This document shows, in pieces, positions 43,547 through 50,994 of a stretch of DNA of 64,000 nucleotides. The position numbers and the translations under genes were made by a program. Below the pieces are notes generated by a model. It made no database searches and was not told the origin of the DNA. It saw nothing but the letters and a program-made list of their open reading frames with translations. This DNA comes from DASVEE01 sp036380735 (GTDB lineage: Bacteria > Acidobacteriota > Thermoanaerobaculia > Gp7-AA8), in the NCBI GenBank assembly GCA_036380735.1, contig DASVEE010000067.1, positions 124,001 through 188,000 on the forward strand. The letters run 5' to 3'. Position 1 is the first letter of the stretch; each line of letters starts with the position of its first letter.

Positions 43547-44326
43547 ATGAAGACCGCCGAAGCCACGTTGCATGAGCAGGGTTGGGATTTCGAACAGGCA
43601 GCGATGCCCTACGTCGATTCCCTCTACAACACTGCTTATCGCATGACGCGAAACTCCGAGGACGCGGAAGACCTCGTCCAGGAGACGTATCTCAAAGCCT
43701 ACAAGTACTACGACAAGTTCGAAGAGGGAACGAACTTCAAAGCGTGGCTCTTCAAGATCATGAAGAACACGTTCATCAACAATTACCGGAAGAAGAAGCT
43801 CACGCCGCACAAGATCGACTTCTCCGAGATTGAAGAGTCGTACGAGCGCGTCATCCAGAAGAACGCCCCGGATCTCATCCGCGATCCGGAAAGCGAGATC
43901 TTCCAGGACATGATGGACGCTGACGTGAAGCGTGCCCTCGACTCGCTGCCGCACGACTACAAGATGGTCGTGCTGCTCGCCGACATCGAAGGCTTCTCCT
44001 ACAAGGAGATCGCCGAGATCCTCGACTGCCCGGTCGGGACCGTCATGTCGCGTCTGTATCGCGGCCGCAAGATGCTCGAGCGGACGCTGCTGGAGTACGC
44101 CCGCAAGTACGGCTACATCCGCGGCGAAGCCGAACCGGCCAAGATGCGCTCGCGCAAGGACGAGACGAAGGGCCGCAAGAAGAAGGATGACGCTCCGTCC
44201 GACGAGACGGAAGTCACCGAGGCCGAGGAGCCGGAAGAGGAGATTCTCTTCGCCGGCGGCGAGGAAGAGGACTTCGAGTTCGACCTCGACGAAGAAGAAG
44301 AGGAAGAGCGTTTCGAAATCGAATAG
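43547..44326 (+). CDS. ECF RNA polymerase sigma factor with acidic C-terminal tail
   Basis: This 259-residue protein has a sigma region 2 (AYRMTRNSEDAEDLVQETYL, KAWLFKIMKNTFINNYRKK) and region 4 (LPHDYKMVVLLADIEGFSYKEIAEILDCPVGTVMSRLYRGR), as in RpoE/SigH-type ECF factors. After about residue 200 it has an unusual tail: basic (RKDETKGRKKKDD), then strongly acidic (EEEDFEFDLDEEEEEE). The start at 43547 has GGGAGA upstream; ATG 43511 is possible. A zinc anti-sigma gene follows, separated by a terminator and a family C repeat. Confidence 0.9.
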   Translation: MKTAEATLHEQGWDFEQAAMPYVDSLYNTAYRMTRNSEDAEDLVQETYLKAYKYYDKFEEGTNFKAWLFKIMKNTFINNYRKKKLTPHKIDFSEIEESYERVIQKNAPDLIRDPESEIFQDMMDADVKRALDSLPHDYKMVVLLADIEGFSYKEIAEILDCPVGTVMSRLYRGRKMLERTLLEYARKYGYIRGEAEPAKMRSRKDETKGRKKKDDAPSDETEVTEAEEPEEEILFAGGEEEDFEFDLDEEEEEERFEIE

Positions 44327-44350
44327 CGCGCAAGCGCTGTGGTGCACGAA

Positions 44351-44378
44351 GGGCGGCCGCGAGGCCGCCCTTTGTGTT
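44351..44378 (+). terminator. Terminator after the sigma factor gene
   Basis: The perfect stem GGGCGGCC-GCGA-GGCCGCCC is followed by TTTGTGTTT. Confidence 0.8.
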
Positions 44379-44384
44379 TGGTGA

Positions 44385-44532
44385 AGGGCCCAGGGCCCAG
44401 GGCGCAGGGCCCAGGGCTCAGGGGGCTGCGCTATGCCGTGCTTGCAGGACTCCCCGCGAAGCGAAGCCCTGCGCCCTGCGCCCTGCGCCCTGAGCCCTGA
44501 GCCCTGCGCCCTGAGCGTGCGCCCTGAGCCCC
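44385..44532. repeat. Family C inverted repeat (copy 1, GGGCCCAGGGC type)
   Basis: GGGCCCAGGGCGCAGGGC and CAGGGCTCAGGG words on the left, a 50-bp centre, then CCCTGCGCCCTGCGCCC and CCCTGAGCCCTGAGCCC on the right. Apart from the terminator and this repeat, 44327-44684 contains no gene. Confidence 0.9.
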
Positions 44533-44684
44533 ATCGATTCTGGTGGCAGACCCCTTGCTGTAGCCCCGCTCAACACGATGTCCACTTCGAAGGTGATGGC
44601 GCTCCGGAATTCGACCCCTGTACGGGGAGTTGAAGACGGACGAATGAGAGACGTTACCTCGACGCCACGGAAGGAAAAGCAGTG

Positions 44685-44942
44685 ATGCTTTGTAACGAGG
44701 TCAAACGCGTTGTGTACTTCTTCCTCGACGGTTCGGTCAGCGACAGCAAAAAGCAGGCGCTGGCCAGGCACTTCGACGATTGTCCCGATTGCGACGCCCG
44801 TATGCGCATCCAGAAGCGCATTCGTGATTTCGTCCACCGGCGCCTCTCTCCGGTCACCGCACCCGACAAGCTGAAGATCAGGCTGACCCGCTCCATCCGG
44901 GCTTTCCGCACCGAATGGTCCGCCAGCGGCGCGAGCGAATAG
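44685..44942 (+). CDS. Zinc-binding anti-sigma factor (zf-HC2/ZAS type)
   Basis: The 85-residue protein has the ZAS pattern: C3, H29, C33 and C36 (HFDDCPDC), preceded by a helix (VYFFLDGSVSDSKKQALARH). It is expected to bind and inhibit the ECF sigma factor encoded just upstream, and the zinc site may respond to redox. No transmembrane segment is present, so it is cytosolic. AAGGA at 44671 favours ATG 44685 over GTG 44682. Confidence 0.8.
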   Translation: MLCNEVKRVVYFFLDGSVSDSKKQALARHFDDCPDCDARMRIQKRIRDFVHRRLSPVTAPDKLKIRLTRSIRAFRTEWSASGASE

Positions 44943-44952
44943 AATTCGCCGC

Positions 44953-45507
44953 GTGAAGCCTGACGACAAGCTCATCCTCGTCTCCACCAATCCGAACAAA
45001 GCCATCGAAGCCGAGCGCATCCTCGGGATGCCGCTGCTCCGCGTGGCCATCTCGCTGCCCGAGATCCAGGCGGCGACGGTGGAGGACATCACCCGCTACA
45101 AGCTCGAGGTCGCCCGCACCAAAGGCTATCAGCGGCTCCTCGTCGAGGACGTCTCCCTCGGCTTCGACGAGCTCGGCAACTTCCCCGGCCCCTACGTCCG
45201 CTGGCTGCTCGAAGCCGCGGGCGGCTCCGGCCTGGCCGCCATCGCCTACGCCCTCAACAACCGCGCCGCCAAGGCGCAGTGCTGCGTCGCCTACTGGAAC
45301 GGCCGCGAAGGCAAGATCTTCATGGGCGAGACCGCCGGCGAGATCCTCGTCGAGCCCCGCGGCGCCCGCAACTTCGGCTGGGACGCCTGGTTCCTCCCCA
45401 AAGGCTCCAAGAAAACCTTCGCCGAGATGACCCCGGAAGAAAAGGACGAAGTGTCCCACCGGGGACGGGCGTACCGGAAGCTGGCGGAGCACCTGAAGAA
45501 GGGATAG
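44953..45507 (+). CDS. RdgB/HAM1-family non-canonical purine NTP pyrophosphatase
   Basis: The 184-residue enzyme has a GTG start. It has LILVSTNPNKAIEAERIL (the SxNxxK nucleotide motif), then LLVEDVSLGFDELGNFPGPYVRW, the conserved acidic and Pro-Gly segment, and WDAWFLP...TFAEMTPEEKDEVSHRGRA, the C-terminal signature. It removes ITP, XTP and dITP from the nucleotide pool. It follows the anti-sigma gene by 10 bp and may be co-transcribed with it. Confidence 0.85.
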   Translation: MKPDDKLILVSTNPNKAIEAERILGMPLLRVAISLPEIQAATVEDITRYKLEVARTKGYQRLLVEDVSLGFDELGNFPGPYVRWLLEAAGGSGLAAIAYALNNRAAKAQCCVAYWNGREGKIFMGETAGEILVEPRGARNFGWDAWFLPKGSKKTFAEMTPEEKDEVSHRGRAYRKLAEHLKKG

Positions 45508-45518
45508 ACGAAAACGAA

Positions 45519-45541
45519 GGGCCGCGCTTCGCGCGCGGCCC
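45519..45541 (+). terminator. Hairpin after the RdgB-like gene
   Basis: The 9-bp stem GGGCCGCGC/GCGCGGCCC with loop TTCGC has no U-tract after it. It may be a terminator for one or both of the convergent genes. Confidence 0.4.
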
Positions 45542-45579
45542 CGGATGAAGTCGTCGTTTGAGGGTTAAAGGTTGACTGC

Positions 45580-45765
45580 TTAGACCATCGGGAACGGCGG
45601 AATGTCGTGATTCGTCCGCGGGACGGGGACGATCTCCAGCACCTGCAGCTCGGGGATCATGTCGTCGTAAATGGGCATTGGCTGCGGCCGATTGCTCACC
45701 GGCTTGACCGAGGTCGACTCACTGCCGTCGTCCTGCCGCCACTCTTCTCCGTCGAAAACCCACAT
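45580..45765 (-). CDS. 61-residue orphan protein
   Basis: A short protein starting MWVFDGEEWRQDDG with an excellent ribosome site (AAAGGA, 9 bp upstream). The N-terminal part is acidic, the middle Pro-rich (NRPQPMPIYDD), and it ends TNHDIPPFPMV. It has no cysteine, signal or membrane segment. Upstream, at about 45855-45890, is a very AT-rich stretch (ATCTATATATACG) that could be a promoter. I do not recognise a family. The layout, a small acidic leader plus a distinct tail, is compatible with a modified-peptide precursor, but no modifying enzyme is adjacent. Confidence 0.6.
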   Translation of the reverse strand: MWVFDGEEWRQDDGSESTSVKPVSNRPQPMPIYDDMIPELQVLEIVPVPRTNHDIPPFPMV

Positions 45766-45969
45766 GATGGTGTCCTTTCCGCGTTGGCCGAAACAACCGG
45801 CGCGCACCGTTCTAGACTTCAAGGGATCTGCCAGATCTCGTAATCGGTCCCGATCGACTCGATATCTATATATACGAACGGTTTAGACGTTTGGTGCGGA
45901 CGGACGGCGTCGAAACGGTCACCATCAGGTGTCCAGTGCAGGGGGACAACCGTCTATTGGACAGGACGC

Positions 45970-46096
45970 GCCCGATAGGACGTATAGGACAAATAGCACC
46001 GGAGAGGACTGATGGGACAGAACCGGGCGCCGGCGCAGCCCTCATCGGTCCCATTCGTCCGATTTGTCCTATTTGTCCTATACGTCCTGCCGTCCC
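45970..46096. repeat. Family A inverted repeat (copy 13)
   Basis: CCGATAGGACGTATAGGAC and AAATAGCAC words, GC-rich centre, then GTCCCATTCGTCCG, ATTTGTCCTATTTGTCC and TATACGTCC. The GTATAGGAC word in the left arm and its complement TATACGTCC in the right arm have co-varied. It precedes the end of the hydrolase gene. Confidence 0.9.
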
Positions 46097-46097
46097 C

Positions 46098-46883
46098 CTA
46101 CCCCCGCGGCGTATGCCGCGTCAGAAAGTCCGTCACCAGCGGCTCGATCGAGGCCGAGGCCACGGAGAAGATCCTGTCGGAGTGGTAGTTGCCCTCGATG
46201 TCGAGGATGTGCAGCTCCTTCGGCTCGTTCGCCGCTTCGTAGAGCGCCATCGAGTGCTGGTGGCCGATGAGCCAGTCGTTCTTCACGTGGATCAGGCAGA
46301 TGGGGACGTGCACGTCGTGGACGTCGTCGACGGCGCGGAGCTTCTCGCTCTGGCGGGCGCGCCAGACGAAGCGGGGGCGGCGGAGGGCGTTGCCGATGGC
46401 GATGTGGCGGTGGATGGTGAACGGGTTGAGCCGCGGCGTGATCATGGCGAAGTCCGCCACGGCCGAGACGAGCAGGATCGAGGAGACCGGCAGCTCGTGC
46501 CGCGCCACGGTGGAGATGGCGATGGCGCCGCCGTAGGAGAAGCCGGCCAGCGTGATCGTCGCGATCGTGGAGCTCTTGCGCAGCAGGTCCTTGGCCACGG
46601 CCTCGACGTCGTAGTGCTCGAGATGGTTGAAGCCGTAGGTCCCGTCGCTGTCGCCGTGGCCGCGGACGTCGACGATCGCGGCGCGGTAGCCGAGGTCGTG
46701 GAGGAAGTGGGCGAGGCGGATCATGGCGGGGTGCTTCCGGTCGCGCCAGAAGCCCGGTACGACCAGCACGAGCGAGGGCGACGGGGCGTCGTAGAAGTCG
46801 TAATGGATGGTCGTACCGTCGAACGACGGGACCGTTGCCGAAATCGGCTGAAGACGCACTTCCACGAGCGAACTGCTTGACAT
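46098..46883 (-). CDS. Alpha/beta hydrolase
   Basis: The 261-residue hydrolase has the oxyanion region VVPGFWRDR, the nucleophile elbow GFSYGG, an Asp in HVKNDWLIG, and the catalytic His in EGNYHSDR. RGHGDSDGTYGFNHLEHYD is typical of serine aminopeptidase S33/lysophospholipase-like hydrolases. It has no signal peptide and is probably cytosolic. The substrate is unknown. ATG 46883 is the start; the Thr-rich lipoprotein gene is divergent 264 bp away. Confidence 0.8.
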   Translation of the reverse strand: MSSSSLVEVRLQPISATVPSFDGTTIHYDFYDAPSPSLVLVVPGFWRDRKHPAMIRLAHFLHDLGYRAAIVDVRGHGDSDGTYGFNHLEHYDVEAVAKDLLRKSSTIATITLAGFSYGGAIAISTVARHELPVSSILLVSAVADFAMITPRLNPFTIHRHIAIGNALRRPRFVWRARQSEKLRAVDDVHDVHVPICLIHVKNDWLIGHQHSMALYEAANEPKELHILDIEGNYHSDRIFSVASASIEPLVTDFLTRHTPRG

Positions 46884-47147
46884 CGTCGAGTCTGCTCCTA
46901 TGATATCGCCCGTGGGCTGCTCCTGCGGCTCACATGCCCCCAGCAGGAAATCCCAGGTCCATCTTTACTGAATGCCTACGGATCGTTCGCGGCCCAGTCG
47001 CGACAGGATTGCACAAAAAAGACAAGAAGGCAGGTGAGTCGGGCAACCCGGACAGTATTACTTCGAGCAGCTTCGACCCACAACCTGAACGAAAACCCAA
47101 CTGTCAGGCCGAGACTGGCCTGAAAGAAATTTGAAGGAGATTTTTTA

Positions 47148-47432
47148 ATGAAGAAGTCACTCGTTTACACCCTCGTTGTCCTCGTCGCCGTCGCGATGCT
47201 CGTCGTCGGCTGCAAGAAGGAAGAGACCACCATCACCGACACCGCCGCCACCGACACGTCGATGACGACGGGCGCCACGGACACGATGATGAGCGACACC
47301 GCCGGCACCTACAGCACCTCGACCGACACGATGGGCACCACGTCGACCGACACGTCGGTCACGACGGGCACCGACACGACGGGCACGTCGACCACGACCA
47401 CGACGACCACGACGTCGACGACCACCACCTAA
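47148..47432 (+). CDS. Thr-rich small lipoprotein 1
   Basis: The 94-residue precursor has a lipobox (LVVGC) after MKKSLVYTLVVLVAVAM. The mature part begins KKEETTITDTAATDTSMTT and is almost only Thr, Ser, Asp, Met and Gly, with SATD/TDTM repeats, ending in a poly-Thr tail. AAGGAGA precedes it. A 7-bp dyad TCAGGCC/GGCCTGA (47104-47123) lies in the leader. It is a paralogue of the gene at 47696, with the same KEETTI-DTAATDTSMTT opening, and has its own terminator. It may be a surface or spacer lipoprotein; the function is unknown. Confidence 0.8.
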   Translation: MKKSLVYTLVVLVAVAMLVVGCKKEETTITDTAATDTSMTTGATDTMMSDTAGTYSTSTDTMGTTSTDTSVTTGTDTTGTSTTTTTTTTSTTTT

Positions 47433-47460
47433 TCGCTTCCTCAGCGAACCGCAGTAAAGG

Positions 47461-47490
47461 CGCCCCGCTTCGGCGGGGCGTTTCCGTTTC
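47461..47490 (+). terminator. Terminator after Thr-rich lipoprotein 1
   Basis: CGCCCCGC-TTCG-GCGGGGCG is a perfect 8-bp stem with a stable tetraloop, followed by TTTCCGTTTC. Confidence 0.85.
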
Positions 47491-47695
47491 GGCACTTCTC
47501 TTGCTCTACTCTCTCCCCGGCGCGATTCTGCGTCATTGGAGTCGCCCCGTCCTTTTTCGACCACGAAGGTTTTCTATCGGCGGTAATCCCCGTCTAAAGG
47601 AAGCATCAGGGAGGTGAAGGCAGGCAACCCAGTGACGCACCCCGAATCGTGGACTGTTCGTAGAAACTGAATTTTGAAAAGGTGAGGAAACACAA

Positions 47696-47992
47696 ATGAA
47701 GAAAGTTCTCGTACTCCTGGGTACGGTTGCTCTGGCCATGTTCGTCTCGTGCGCCAAGGAAGAGACCACCATCAACACCGACACCGCCGCCACCGACACG
47801 TCGATGACGACCAACTCGGAGAGCAACACCACCAACAACACGACCATCATGACCGACACGATGGCCACGGACACGATGGCCACCGACACGATGGGCACCG
47901 GCGGCGCCACGACCGGCACCGACACGATGGGCACCACCGGCACGTCCACCACGTCGACGACGACCGGCACCACCAGCACGACCACGACCTAG
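47696..47992 (+). CDS. Thr-rich small lipoprotein 2
   Basis: The 98-residue precursor has lipobox FVSC after MKKVLVLLGTVALAM. The mature part begins AKEETTINTDTAATDTSMTT, has a TMATDTMATDTMGT repeat, and ends in a Thr/Ser tail. It is a tandem paralogue of the gene at 47148 with a separate leader (the 263-bp gap holds no other gene) and a separate terminator, so the two are independently transcribed. The short DNA repeats make it prone to slippage. Confidence 0.8.
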   Translation: MKKVLVLLGTVALAMFVSCAKEETTINTDTAATDTSMTTNSESNTTNNTTIMTDTMATDTMATDTMGTGGATTGTDTMGTTGTSTTSTTTGTTSTTTT

Positions 47993-48012
47993 TTTTTCCG
48001 CAAGTGCACTCG

Positions 48013-48047
48013 AGGGCCGGTGTGGCAAGCGCCGGCCCTTTTTGTTT
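48013..48047 (+). terminator. Terminator after Thr-rich lipoprotein 2
   Basis: The stem AGGGCCGG/CCGGCCCT with loop TGTGGCAAGCG is followed by TTTTGTTT. Confidence 0.85.
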
Positions 48048-48051
48048 CTGG

Positions 48052-48126
48052 GGATGGGACAGATGGGCCTCGGCTGGTCCTATCTGTCCTATTGGTCCTA
48101 TGGGTCCTATTCGTCCTATCGTCTCC
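48052..48126. repeat. Family A element, right arm dominant (copy 14)
   Basis: A short left part (GATGGGACAGATGGG) and a long right arm: GTCCTATCTGTCCTATTGG continuing to TTCGTCCTATCG. Confidence 0.85.
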
Positions 48127-48149
48127 CCTGCGTGATAAAACACGCCCCA

Positions 48150-49052
48150 ATGACCGCCCAGCTCATCGACGGCAAAGCCGTCGCCCGCCAGATCGAAGAG
48201 GAAGTCGCCGCCACCATCGTGCGCTTGGGTTTTCGTCCGGGGCTTGTCGCCGTGCGCGTCGGCAACGATCCCGCCTCCGAAATCTACGTCCGCAGCAAAG
48301 CACGGAAAGCGCAGGAGCTCGGTCTCGAAGGCACCGAGCTGATCTTCCCCGACACCATGTCCGAAGCCGAGCTGCTGGCCGAGGTGGAGCGGCTGAACCG
48401 CGATGAGCACATCGACGGGATCCTCGTCCAGCTTCCGCTGCCGAAGCAGATCGATGCGAAGAAGGTGATCGACACGATCAGCCCGGCCAAGGACGTCGAT
48501 GGCTTCCATCCGGTCAACGTCGGCATGCTCCACCTCGGACGGCCGACGCTGGCGCCCTGCACCCCTGCGGGCGTCATGCGTCTCATCGACGCCACCGGCA
48601 CCTCGATCGACGGCAAGCACGCCGTCGTCCTCGGGCGCAGCGACATCGTCGGCAAACCGCAGGCGGCGCTGCTGCTCCAGCGCAATGCGACGGTGACGAT
48701 CTGCCACTCGCGAACGCGCGATCTCGCGGCCGTGACACGCGAAGCCGACATCCTCGTGGCGGCGGTCGGACGGCCGATCATGGTCACGGCCGAGATGGTC
48801 AAGCCGGGCGCCGTCGTGATCGACGTGGGGATGAACCGCGTGGGGCCGGAGTTCGCCGCGCAGCTCGCGCACGACGAAGCCAAGACGCGCCTCCTCCAGA
48901 AGAACGGCAGCGTCCTCCTCGGCGACGTCGACTACGCCCGCGTCCGCGAGGTGGCCTCGTGGATCACGCCGGTGCCGGGCGGCGTCGGCCCGATGACGAT
49001 CGCCATGCTGATGAAGAACACGGTCGAGGCCGCGGAGCGGAGGCGCGCGTGA
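48150..49052 (+). CDS. folD: Methylenetetrahydrofolate dehydrogenase/cyclohydrolase FolD
   Basis: The 300-residue enzyme interconverts 5,10-methylene-THF and 10-formyl-THF. Motifs: YVRSKARKAQELG (catalytic Lys), DGILVQLPLP, PAKDVDGFHPVN, APCTPAGVM, VVLGRSDIVGKP (NADP site) and TPVPGGVGPMTIAML. The start is ATG 48150. The stop overlaps coaE (GTGA). Confidence 0.95.
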   Translation: MTAQLIDGKAVARQIEEEVAATIVRLGFRPGLVAVRVGNDPASEIYVRSKARKAQELGLEGTELIFPDTMSEAELLAEVERLNRDEHIDGILVQLPLPKQIDAKKVIDTISPAKDVDGFHPVNVGMLHLGRPTLAPCTPAGVMRLIDATGTSIDGKHAVVLGRSDIVGKPQAALLLQRNATVTICHSRTRDLAAVTREADILVAAVGRPIMVTAEMVKPGAVVIDVGMNRVGPEFAAQLAHDEAKTRLLQKNGSVLLGDVDYARVREVASWITPVPGGVGPMTIAMLMKNTVEAAERRRA

Positions 49053-49654
49053 TCCTGCGCGTCGGCCTCACGGGCGGCATTGCCAGCGGCAAGTCGACCA
49101 TCCTGGCCCTGTTCGGCCGCCACGGCTGCTTTACCCTCGACGCCGACAAGCTCGTCACCGAGATCTATCGCCCGGGGCAGGCCGGCCATGACGCGCTGGT
49201 GCGCACGTACGGACCATCGGTCCTTCGCGAGGACGGCGAGGTCGACCGCGTGGCTCTGGCGAACATCGCCTTCGCCACGCAGGAAGAGGCGAAGAAGCTC
49301 AACGCCCTGATCCACCCCATCGTCATCGCGGAGACGGAGCGCCGCCTGGCTGCACTGCCGGACGGGACGATTGCCGTGGTCGAGGCCACGCTGCTGCTGG
49401 AGGCCGGCGGCCGCGAGCGCTACGACCGGATCGTAGTGATCGACGTGGCGCCGGATGTCCAGCTTTCCCGGGCCGTCGGCCGCGGCATGACGCGCGAAGA
49501 GGCAGCGCGGCGGATCGCCCACCAGATGCCGCGCGAAGAACGCCTCCGCCACGCCGACTACGTCATCGACAACAGCGGGGACGTGGACCAGGCGGAACGG
49601 GAAACTGCGCGCGTGGTGGAAGCGCTGCGTGGGGATCTACAGGGGAGACGATAG
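49049..49654 (+). CDS. coaE: Dephospho-CoA kinase
   Basis: The 201-residue enzyme catalyses the last step of CoA synthesis. Walker A is GLTGGIASGKST; the conserved DADKLV, HP (LIHPIV), EATLLLEAG and RIAHQMPREERLRHADYVIDN follow. The GTG start overlaps the folD stop. The last codons run into a family A repeat, whose ACGATAG word supplies the TAG stop. Confidence 0.9.
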   Translation: MILRVGLTGGIASGKSTILALFGRHGCFTLDADKLVTEIYRPGQAGHDALVRTYGPSVLREDGEVDRVALANIAFATQEEAKKLNALIHPIVIAETERRLAALPDGTIAVVEATLLLEAGGRERYDRIVVIDVAPDVQLSRAVGRGMTREEAARRIAHQMPREERLRHADYVIDNSGDVDQAERETARVVEALRGDLQGRR

Positions 49655-49687
49655 GACCTATAGGACGAATAGACCAATGGGACCAAC
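49643..49687. repeat. Family A element, single arm (copy 15)
   Basis: GGGAGACGATAGGACC, TATAGGACGAATAGACC and AATGGGACC words, with no right arm. It contains the coaE stop codon. Confidence 0.8.
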
Positions 49688-49796
49688 CCCGAGTCCGGCG
49701 ATCCCCTTTTCCCCTTTCCACCATCACCCGGAATTCATCCCGCGGCACCCCCGTTACCTTCGCGCCGTTCCCCTCAGGGGGCGGGGAATGAGTCGC

Positions 49797-49825
49797 TTGA
49801 CACGCTTTGTTCGGCAGTGTTACCG
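49797..49825 (+). promoter_or_regulatory. Candidate promoter of rplM-rpsI
   Basis: A perfect TTGACA at 49797-49802 is followed, after about 16-17 bp, by a weak -10-like GTTACC/TTACCG. It lies about 200 bp before rplM. The remainder of 49655-50021 holds a family A arm and a family B repeat and no gene. Confidence 0.4.
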
Positions 49826-49936
49826 TCTCAGCCCTTTCCCTCGCAGGAAAGGTGTGTAAACGTCTTTGAACGACCTCGGCGCAGTGCCGTTCTCGCCCGC
49901 GCCACGGTCTCTCAGTGAGTAGTACCGAAGTGGGTC

Positions 49937-50001
49937 TGTTGCCCGTTGTTTCCCCGCCCGAGCCCCCGGACGGACAACGGAAAACGGACAACCAGACAAC
50001 A
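49937..50001. repeat. Family B inverted repeat (copy 3)
   Basis: TTGCCCGTTGTTTCCCCG on the left, and CGGACAACGGAAAACGGAC plus AACC on the right. It lies in the leader of rplM. Confidence 0.8.
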
Positions 50002-50021
50002 CGAAAGTTTCAGGGAGAGTC

Positions 50022-50456
50022 ATGCGTACCTATTTTCCCAAGAAGGGCGATATCGAACCGAAGTGGTTCGTGATCGACGCCTCGGGCCAGGTCCTCGGAC
50101 GTTTGTCCACGACCATTGCGAACATCATCACGGGGAAGGCGAAGCCGACCTACACCCCCTTCCTCGACACCGGCGATCACGTGATCATCATCAACGCCGA
50201 GAAGATCCTGCTCACCGGACGCAAGGAGACGGACAAGATCTACCGTCACCACTCGCTGTATCCGGGCGGGCTCAAGTCGAAGCAGGCGCGCTTCGTCCGG
50301 GCCGAGAAGCCCGAGTCGATGATCGAAGAAGCGGTCTGGGGCATGCTGCCGAAGAACAAGCTCGGCCGCAAGATGCTCAAGAAACTGAAGGTCTACCGCG
50401 GCGGGCAGCATCCGCATGAAGCGCAGCAGCCCGAGCCGCTGAAGCTGGGCGAGTAA
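50022..50456 (+). CDS. rplM: 50S ribosomal protein L13
   Basis: The 144-residue protein has the L13 features KWFVIDASGQVLGRLST, GDHVIIINAEKI, HSLYPGG, AVWGMLPKNKLGR and KLKVYRGGQHPHEAQQP. AGGGAGAG precedes ATG 50022. It is the first gene of the usual rplM-rpsI pair. Confidence 0.97.
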   Translation: MRTYFPKKGDIEPKWFVIDASGQVLGRLSTTIANIITGKAKPTYTPFLDTGDHVIIINAEKILLTGRKETDKIYRHHSLYPGGLKSKQARFVRAEKPESMIEEAVWGMLPKNKLGRKMLKKLKVYRGGQHPHEAQQPEPLKLGE

Positions 50457-50470
50457 TCACAGGAGAATTC

Positions 50471-50863
50471 ATGGCTTTGGTCGAATACTACGGAACGGGA
50501 AGACGGAAAACGTCGACGGCGCGCGTTCACCTGCGCCCGGGTGCGGGCGCGATCGTTGTGAATCGCCGCTCGCTGGACGACTACTTCGGCAACGAAGTGC
50601 TCAAAATGATCATCAAGCAGCCCCTCTCGCTGACCGAGACGGTCGACCGGTTCGACATCGTCGTCACGGTCGACGGCGGCGGCCCGAGCGGTCAGGCCGG
50701 CGCGATCCGGCACGGCATCTCGCGCGCTCTCCAGGTCTACAACATGGAGCTGCGCAAGCGCCTCAAGAAGGCGGGTCTCCTCACCCGTGACCCGAGAATG
50801 AAAGAGCGCAAGAAGTACGGCCAGAAGGGCGCACGCGCGCGCTTCCAGTTCTCCAAGCGCTAG
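50471..50863 (+). CDS. rpsI: 30S ribosomal protein S9
   Basis: The 130-residue S9 has GTGRRKTSTARV, GGGPSGQAGAIRHGI and the C-terminal KYGQKGARARFQFSKR, whose last Arg contacts P-site tRNA. AGGAG precedes the start. It lies 14 bp after rplM. Confidence 0.97.
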   Translation: MALVEYYGTGRRKTSTARVHLRPGAGAIVVNRRSLDDYFGNEVLKMIIKQPLSLTETVDRFDIVVTVDGGGPSGQAGAIRHGISRALQVYNMELRKRLKKAGLLTRDPRMKERKKYGQKGARARFQFSKR

Positions 50864-50905
50864 TTCTTCCCATGTTCCGGTCGTTCACCTTTGCGGTTTA
50901 AGTCG

Positions 50906-50945
50906 AGACAGGAGACGGTTTCCACCGCTCCTGTCTTTTGTTTTC
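50906..50945 (+). terminator. Terminator between rpsI and rpsB
   Basis: The stem AGACAGGAG/CTCCTGTCT with a 13-nt loop is followed by TTTGTTTTC. Confidence 0.75.
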
Positions 50946-50994
50946 GAGCTGGCAGTTCAGATCAACCCCATTTCACTCTACAAGGAGGATTCAC

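Noticed and set aside
45580..45765. Lasso or lanthipeptide precursor
   Set aside because: No Cys-based ring residues and no synthetase, protease or transporter nearby. It is kept only as an orphan.
47157..48028. Antisense frames over the Thr-rich lipoproteins
   Set aside because: They read as Arg/Gly/Val repeats with no start signal; the lipoproteins have leaders, lipoboxes and terminators.
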